Shown here: positions 33,224-39,264 of the stretch, piece by piece
How positions within the stretch are numbered: position 1 is the first letter of the stretch
Layout: every line of letters begins with the position of its first letter
Assembly: GCA_945869725.1 (NCBI GenBank)
Contig: CAMBPO010000026.1
Coordinates: 1 to 39,264 of the forward strand
DNA from: Klebsiella pneumoniae
GTDB taxonomy: Bacteria > Pseudomonadota > Gammaproteobacteria > Pseudomonadales > Pseudohongiellaceae
Length of the DNA stretch: 39,264 nt
Direction: 5' to 3'
Program-made: the position numbers and the translations under genes
Notes under the pieces: model-generated
The model's database searches: none
What the model saw: the letters and a program-made list of their open reading frames with translations, nothing else
Told to the model about the DNA's origin: nothing

Positions 33224-34453
33224 ATGGCGTCCAACAACCTGGCCACACTGGCAAACAAGCGGATTCTGCTGGGCATGACCGGTGGCATAGCAGCCTACAA
33301 ATGCGCAGAGCTGGCTCGCCTGCTGATCAAAGCGGGCGCAGATGTGCGCGTAGTGATGACCAAAGCCGCGACTGAATTCATAACTCCACTGACCATGCAG
33401 GCGCTGTCCGGCAACCGCGTCCACCATGAATTGCTTGATGCAGATGCTGAGGCCGGCATGGGGCACATTGAGCTTGCACGCTGGCCTGATCTAATCCTGA
33501 TAGCCCCTGCGAGTGCTGATTTTCTGGCACGCATGGCCGCGGGTCAGGCGGGCGATCTGCTGACAACCTTGTTGCTGGCCAGCAAAGCACCCGTGGCACT
33601 TGCACCGGCAATGAATCAGGCCATGTGGCTGAATCCTGCCACAAGGGAGAACATCGAAACTCTCCAGCTGCGAGGATGTCACATATTGGGCCCTGATTCC
33701 GGATCTCAGGCCTGCGGCGATACAGGACCGGGCCGAATGCTCGAGCCTGTGGAGTTAACCGATGCTTGTGCAGGGATGTTTGCGCCAGGCTGGCTGAGTG
33801 GTTTGCGCATCATGATTACCGCCGGACCCACACGGGAGTCCATCGACCCGGTTCGCTTTATCAGCAATCACAGCTCAGGAAAAATGGGCTACGCGCTGGC
33901 TGCAGAGGCGGCGGCAGCCGGCGCCCAAGTGACGCTGATCAGTGGTCCGGTCGCCCTTGCTGTGCCGGATCGCGTGCAAGCGGTTCACGTGACAACCGCA
34001 CTGGAAATGCTCTCTGCGTGCCTGGCATGTGTTGATGCGCACGACGTGTTTATCGGAGTTGCAGCTGTTGCGGACTACCGTCCCGTTGAAGCAGTGTCGC
34101 ATAAAATCAAAAAAGCGGCTGAGACCATGGAGCTGTCACTGGTGCGCAATCCTGACATCATCAGCACACTGGCAGGCAGGACTCCGCGCCCGATGATGGT
34201 GGGTTTTGCTGCGGAAACTGACAATGTCGCTGCCTACGGCGCGGATAAACTTAGACGCAAGGGGCTGGATCTGTTATTCGCCAACGAAGCGACGAGTACG
34301 TTTGGCAGCGATTACGTCTGTGCAACCGCGCTGTGGCGGGGAACTGAACACGATCAAGTCCTGTCCCATGTCATGGGGCCGGCAGGAAAGAACCTGGTGG
34401 CACGACAGATGCTCGGCCTCATACAGACGCGATGGCTGGCAGCAAAACAATAA
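33224..34453 (+). CDS. coaBC: bifunctional phosphopantothenoylcysteine decarboxylase/synthetase
   Basis: A 409-residue enzyme of CoA synthesis. The N-terminal CoaC half has RILLGMTGGIAAYKCAEL (flavin binding), PAMNQAMW with the active Asn, and DSGSQACGDTGPGRMLEP with the catalytic Cys. The C-terminal CoaB half has TAGPTRESIDPVRFISNHSS-type sequence with GKMGYALAAEAA, AVADYRP and a conserved KIKK loop. ATG at 33224 gives the family N-terminus. The next gene, algC-type, starts 12 bases later; dut, commonly between them, is absent. Confidence 0.97.
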   Translation: MASNNLATLANKRILLGMTGGIAAYKCAELARLLIKAGADVRVVMTKAATEFITPLTMQALSGNRVHHELLDADAEAGMGHIELARWPDLILIAPASADFLARMAAGQAGDLLTTLLLASKAPVALAPAMNQAMWLNPATRENIETLQLRGCHILGPDSGSQACGDTGPGRMLEPVELTDACAGMFAPGWLSGLRIMITAGPTRESIDPVRFISNHSSGKMGYALAAEAAAAGAQVTLISGPVALAVPDRVQAVHVTTALEMLSACLACVDAHDVFIGVAAVADYRPVEAVSHKIKKAAETMELSLVRNPDIISTLAGRTPRPMMVGFAAETDNVAAYGADKLRRKGLDLLFANEATSTFGSDYVCATALWRGTEHDQVLSHVMGPAGKNLVARQMLGLIQTRWLAAKQ

Positions 34454-34465
34454 AACACGGACGCT

Positions 34466-35884
34466 ATGACAACTGCCCCAAACTACGAAGAACTGCTACC
34501 TCAGTCCATGTTCCGGGCCTATGATATTCGCGGCATAGCCGGACGCGATCTAACCGCCCGGGGTACGTATCTGCTCGGCCGTGCGATTGCTTGCATGGCG
34601 ATCTCGGATGGGCTGGACAGTGTTCTGTTTGCCGCCGATGGTCGATTATCCAGCCCGGAGCTCAGCCTTGCGTTAAAAGATGGCATTGTCAGCGAAGGAT
34701 GCAATGTTGTTGATCTTGGCCTCGCGCCAACACCTCTGCTCTATTTTGCGACCCACACCACGAGCATCGAATTTGGTGTGATGCTGACGGCCAGCCACAA
34801 TCCAGCCGATTACAACGGCATAAAAATTGTCAGGCATCGCCACTGCCTCACACCGGAGGAAATTCAGGACCTGCGCACACAGGCAATTAATTTGCTGGAT
34901 GCGGACGCGGGGACGCCTGTCCGGCAACGGCGGGGCAAGGTCTCGATGCTCGACATTAAACCTGCCTATCTGGCAAGAATCTGTGGTGATATCAAGCTTC
35001 ACAAGCGCCTGAGCGTGGTGGTGGACTGCGGCAACGCTGTGCCAGGCATCATCGCTCCAGAGCTGTTTGTAGCGCTGGGATGTGAGGTACACGCGCTGTT
35101 CTGCAATGTTGATGGTCATTTCCCCAATCACCATCCTGATCCGACGGTGCACAAAAATCTCTTACCGCTGATCAGCGCCGTAAAAGCCCGACATGCCGAC
35201 CTCGGTATCGGTCTTGATGGCGACGGGGATCGGGTGGTGATGGTTACCAATACTGGCCGTGTGATCGATACTGACCGCCTGATGATGCTGTTTGTACGTG
35301 ACATCGTGCCACGCTATCAGCAACCCAACGTTGTGTTTGACGTCAAATGCAGCAATTTACTGGCGGGTGAAATTGCAGCCAGCGGCGGAAATGCTGTGAT
35401 GAGCCGCAGTGGTCACTCGTTTATGAAGCAGCAGATGCGCGACAGTGACGCGGTGCTGGGGGGCGAGTTTTCTGCACATATTTTTATCAAGGATCGCTGG
35501 TTTGGCTACGATGACGGGCTTTATGTTGCGGCACGATTTCTCGAGATTCTGGCAAACAGCAACCGTACCTCTGGGCAGTTGCTGCAATCCCTGCCCGGAA
35601 GCATCGTCACACCAGAGTTACGCATCGAGGTTGGCGATGAACAAAAGTTTGAACTGATGGAGCGACTGATGCGACTGGTTGATTTCCCGCTGGCGACCGT
35701 CAATTGTCTTGATGGTATCCGCGCAGACTTTGAGGACGGCTGGGGGCTTATTCGCGCGTCCAACACCACACCAGCGTTACTGCTGCGTTTTGAGGCTGTC
35801 AGCCGGCAGTCGTTGCTGCGCATTCAAGACGCGTTCCGTCGATTGTTGCAACAAGTTGATCCGACTCTGGATTTCGCCTGCTAG
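34466..35884 (+). CDS. algC: phosphomannomutase/phosphoglucomutase (AlgC-type)
   Basis: A 472-residue alpha-D-phosphohexomutase that interconverts 6-phospho and 1-phospho sugars for LPS and exopolysaccharide precursors. All four domains are visible: the N-terminal FRAYDIRGIAG, catalytic phosphoserine loop LTASHNPADYNGIKIV, metal loop GLDGDGDRVVMV, sugar-specificity loop GGEFSAHIF and C-terminal phosphate-binding GLIRASNTTPALLLRFEA. Close match to Pseudomonas AlgC in layout and genomic position between coaBC and argB. Confidence 0.95.
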   Translation: MTTAPNYEELLPQSMFRAYDIRGIAGRDLTARGTYLLGRAIACMAISDGLDSVLFAADGRLSSPELSLALKDGIVSEGCNVVDLGLAPTPLLYFATHTTSIEFGVMLTASHNPADYNGIKIVRHRHCLTPEEIQDLRTQAINLLDADAGTPVRQRRGKVSMLDIKPAYLARICGDIKLHKRLSVVVDCGNAVPGIIAPELFVALGCEVHALFCNVDGHFPNHHPDPTVHKNLLPLISAVKARHADLGIGLDGDGDRVVMVTNTGRVIDTDRLMMLFVRDIVPRYQQPNVVFDVKCSNLLAGEIAASGGNAVMSRSGHSFMKQQMRDSDAVLGGEFSAHIFIKDRWFGYDDGLYVAARFLEILANSNRTSGQLLQSLPGSIVTPELRIEVGDEQKFELMERLMRLVDFPLATVNCLDGIRADFEDGWGLIRASNTTPALLLRFEAVSRQSLLRIQDAFRRLLQQVDPTLDFAC

Positions 35885-35892
35885 TCTTGCGT

Positions 35893-36899
<1,007 letters not shown>

Positions 36900-36900
<1 letters not shown>

Positions 36901-37574
36901 TGAATGAGGACCTGATACACCCGGATCTGGAAGCGCACGCCCATCCGCGCGCCAGCCGGTCTGACAAAAAATCCTCTCGCAAAGAACACATACTGCAGGC
37001 GCTGGCTCACATGCTGGAGTCCGGCCCGGGTGAGCGAATTACGACTGCCGCGCTGGCACGTGAAGTTGGGGTTTCCGAAGCAGCGCTGTATCGACACTTC
37101 CCAAGTAAAGCGCGCATGTTTGAAGGTTTGATCAAATTTATTGAAGACACACTGTTTATACGAATCACACGGATTCTTCAGGAGGACTTCAGCACAACAG
37201 AGCGCTGCGAAAAAATTCTGACCCTGCTACTGACCTTTGCAGAGAAAAATCCGGGAATGACGCGCCTGATGACAGGCGATGCACTTGCCGGTGAGACTGA
37301 ACGTTTGCGTGTACGTATCGGACAATTGTTTGACCGCCTTGAATCGCAGCTCAAACAGGTGCTGCGCGAGGCACCGCTGCGGGAAAATCTCAAGCCCGCC
37401 ATCTCTCCGGCAGTTCTAGCTAGCCTGCTGCTCGCCAGTGTGGAGGGGCGACTGATGCAGTTTGTGCGCAGCGAGTTCAAACGCCCGCCCACCGAACACT
37501 GGGAAGAACAATGGCAGTTTCTAGCGCAGCATCTGCTGACTCCCTACACCGATACGTCGCCATACGTGCCGTAA
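36900..37574 (+). CDS. slmA: nucleoid occlusion factor SlmA (TetR family)
   Basis: A 224-residue TetR-type protein that binds DNA across the chromosome and blocks FtsZ assembly over the nucleoid. The helix-turn-helix is clear: [21 protein letters not shown] then [19 protein letters not shown], characteristic of SlmA. ATG at 36900 overlaps the argB stop (TGATG). Its 3' end overlaps the convergent pyrE gene by 31 bases. Confidence 0.96.
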
Positions 37575-38215
37575 CGCTGACGGTATTCGCGGATCGGATG
37601 CAAAAATTCCTTAAGGTGGCCATCCTGTTGCAGCTTGAGGTAGTCGATGATCTGCGTCATGGTGATCAGGCTCAGCACAGGAACATGGAACTCCCTCTCG
37701 ATTTCCTGAATGGCTGACAGGTCACCTGTGCCACGTTCCTGACGATCGAGCGCAACCAAAATACCGACCGGCGACGCAAACACTTTGCGCATCATGGTCA
37801 TGACTTCACGAACTGCCGTACCCGCAGTGATCACGTCATCCACTATCAATATTCTTCCCTGAAGCGGTGCGCCCACCGTCAGCCCGCCCTCACCGTGATC
37901 CTTAACTTCCTTGCGGTTAAAACAATACGGCTTGTTGATGTTTTGTTCGGTGGCCAATGCCGCTGCTGTCACTGACACCAACGGGATTCCTTTGTAGGCC
38001 GGCCCGAACAGCATGTCAAATTCGAGTCCCGAATTCTTGATTTCTGCTGCGTAACAACTGCCAATAAATGCCAGCGCCTCACCGGTATTGAATAGCCCTG
38101 CATTAAAGAAATAGGGACTCACCCTGCCGGATTTCAACGTAAACTCGCCGAAACACAAAATGCGGTTTTGGACACAATATTCAATAAATTTCAGTTGATG
38201 TGGATGCAGACTCAT
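37544..38215 (-). CDS. pyrE: orotate phosphoribosyltransferase
   Basis: A 223-residue enzyme that converts orotate and PRPP to OMP in pyrimidine synthesis. The PRPP motif [17 protein letters not shown] is intact, and [19 protein letters not shown] and [12 protein letters not shown] match the family. It lies 18 bases downstream of rph, the conserved rph-pyrE order. No attenuator hairpin with a T-run is visible in that short gap, unlike E. coli. Its coding end overlaps slmA by 31 bases. Confidence 0.97.
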   Translation of the reverse strand: MSLHPHQLKFIEYCVQNRILCFGEFTLKSGRVSPYFFNAGLFNTGEALAFIGSCYAAEIKNSGLEFDMLFGPAYKGIPLVSVTAAALATEQNINKPYCFNRKEVKDHGEGGLTVGAPLQGRILIVDDVITAGTAVREVMTMMRKVFASPVGILVALDRQERGTGDLSAIQEIEREFHVPVLSLITMTQIIDYLKLQQDGHLKEFLHPIREYRQRYGTYGDVSV

Positions 38216-38233
38216 CAGGCCCCCTTTGCCTCG

Positions 38234-38989
38234 TTACAGCAGACCCAAAGCCTGCCTTTGTTTGACAATCAATTCAGCGATACCAGCCTGCGCCAGCTCA
38301 ATCATTTGCTGCAGCTGCGCAAAATCATAATCACCGTCTTCTGCCGTACCTTGGACTTCAATAAAGCGCCCTGCCTCATTCATGACCACGTTCATATCGG
38401 TATCGGCAGTGGAATCTTCAGCGTAATCCAGATCCAGCACTGGCATGCCTTTGTACATGCCGACAGACACCGAGCCAATCAACTGCTTGATCGGATTGGT
38501 TGCGACCATGCCACGACTCAACATAACGGTTACTGCGTCATACAGCGCAACACAGCCACCTGTGATCGAGGCTGTGCGGGTCCCGCCGTCCGCCTGGATA
38601 ACGTCGCAATCCAGCTTGATGGTATTTTCGCCCAGCAGCTTCATATCCAGCGCGGCACGCAGAGAACGCCCGATAAGGCGCTGAATTTCCAGTGTCCGCC
38701 CCCCTTGTTTGCCGCGTGACGCCTCTCTGTCCATGCGTGTTCCGGTAGAGCGCGGCAACATGCCGTACTCGGCGGTCACCCAGCCAGTTCCCGATCCTTT
38801 CAGGAAACGCGGCACCGAGTCTTCCACCGTCGCAGTACAGATGACCTTGGTATCGCCAAATTCCACCAACACTGAACCCTCAGCATGTTTTGTATAGTGA
38901 CGGGTGAGTTTGATATCACGCAATTGATGAGCCTGGCGCAAACTCGGGCGGATGATGGCAGAAGCATTTTGGGAGCTGGAATCGTGCAT
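38234..38989 (-). CDS. rph: ribonuclease PH
   Basis: A 251-residue phosphorolytic exoribonuclease that trims tRNA 3' ends. ATG at 38989 has AGAGG upstream; the protein has a short extra N-tail ([11 protein letters not shown]) before the family start [20 protein letters not shown]. Motifs [68 protein letters not shown] and [18 protein letters not shown] are all present. It is divergent from yicC and co-transcribed with pyrE. Confidence 0.97.
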   Translation of the reverse strand: MHDSSSQNASAIIRPSLRQAHQLRDIKLTRHYTKHAEGSVLVEFGDTKVICTATVEDSVPRFLKGSGTGWVTAEYGMLPRSTGTRMDREASRGKQGGRTLEIQRLIGRSLRAALDMKLLGENTIKLDCDVIQADGGTRTASITGGCVALYDAVTVMLSRGMVATNPIKQLIGSVSVGMYKGMPVLDLDYAEDSTADTDMNVVMNEAGRFIEVQGTAEDGDYDFAQLQQMIELAQAGIAELIVKQRQALGLL

Positions 38990-39130
38990 GGAACCTCTGT
39001 GGAAAAGCATTTTTGACGAATGAATTCAGGATTATCCTGCATTGGCAGGGCAATTTCATCAAGGGCGCACCAGGGAACCGCGAATCGGTTACACTTCGGC
39101 TTCGATAATAATAAAACCGGAGGAAATTCA

Positions 39131-39264
39131 ATGGTTGCCAGCATGACCGCCTTTGCGCGAAAGCAAAAAGAATTTGACTGGGGAACAATGAGTTGGGAGA
39201 TCAGATCGGTCAATCACCGCTTCCTGGAGCCCGGTATCAGAGTGCCCGACAGTCTGCGCATCGT
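39131..39264 (+). CDS. yicC: YicC-family endoribonuclease, N-terminal part
   Basis: The first 44 codons are present and the gene runs off the right edge. MVASMTAFARKQKEFDWGTM then SWEIRSVNHRFLEPGIRVPD is the characteristic YicC N-terminus. GGAGGAAA lies about seven bases before the ATG. YicC proteins are RNA-cutting enzymes involved in small-RNA turnover. It is divergent from rph, as in E. coli and many relatives. Confidence 0.93.
   Translation, partial: MVASMTAFARKQKEFDWGTMSWEIRSVNHRFLEPGIRVPDSLRI

Overview
The window is chromosomal DNA from a gammaproteobacterium, most likely a marine-type Pseudomonadales-like or OMG-group lineage. This rests on gene order (mutM/coaD, rsmD/ftsY-ftsE-ftsX-rpoH, thiS-thiG-trmB, cmoA-cmoB, rpmB-rpmG/radC/coaBC-algC-argB-slmA/pyrE-rph/yicC) and on SlmA, CmoA/CmoB and RpoH; no database search was possible. 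Coding density is high, and no stretch over about 300 bases lacks a gene.

Region 1 (1-14519, all minus strand) is a compact cluster of 13 genes for a probable cell-envelope machine. Read from its 5' end it encodes: a periplasmic TPR-like protein with a TonB-C-like tail; a lipoprotein with a 39-serine tract; a second lipoprotein; a membrane-anchored TPR protein; a membrane-anchored protein with five PEGA-like repeats and a formylglycine-generating-enzyme-like (SUMF1) domain; a small exported Gln/Asn-rich protein; a TolQ/ExbB/MotA-type proton-channel subunit; a cytoplasmic Hsp70/actin-like protein with an FHA-like tail; two von Willebrand A (VWA) proteins whose N-terminal helix carries an Asp like TolR/ExbD; two more lipoproteins; and an M48 metalloprotease lipoprotein cut by the window edge. 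Several genes overlap or nearly touch, so they are probably co-transcribed and translationally coupled. My inference is a proton-motive-force-driven complex spanning the envelope, with the VWA proteins replacing the usual TolR/ExbD subunit. This is the best candidate for an undescribed system here. The cluster is also rich in short tandem repeats (periods 15, 15, 21 and 36 bp).

Region 2 (14687-24124) is housekeeping: DNA repair (mutM), CoA synthesis (coaD), a YheT-type hydrolase, 16S rRNA methylation (rsmD), membrane targeting and division (ftsY-ftsE-ftsX), heat-shock sigma factor (rpoH, followed by a clear terminator), a DUF423 membrane protein, thiamine thiazole synthesis (thiS, thiG) and tRNA m7G46 methylation (trmB). 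Region 3 (24238-27523) is a two-gene TAXI-type TRAP transporter.

Region 4 (27542-31710) holds a YgjP-like metalloprotease, a HIT protein, the cmoA-cmoB pair for tRNA wobble-uridine modification, and a RAYT-like Y1 transposase homologue that appears to have lost catalytic residues and carries a DnaA-C-like helix-turn-helix. Region 5 (31770-39264) is again core: rpmB-rpmG, radC, coaBC, algC-type phosphohexomutase, argB, slmA, pyrE, rph and the start of yicC. The dut gene often found between coaBC and algC is absent from that position.
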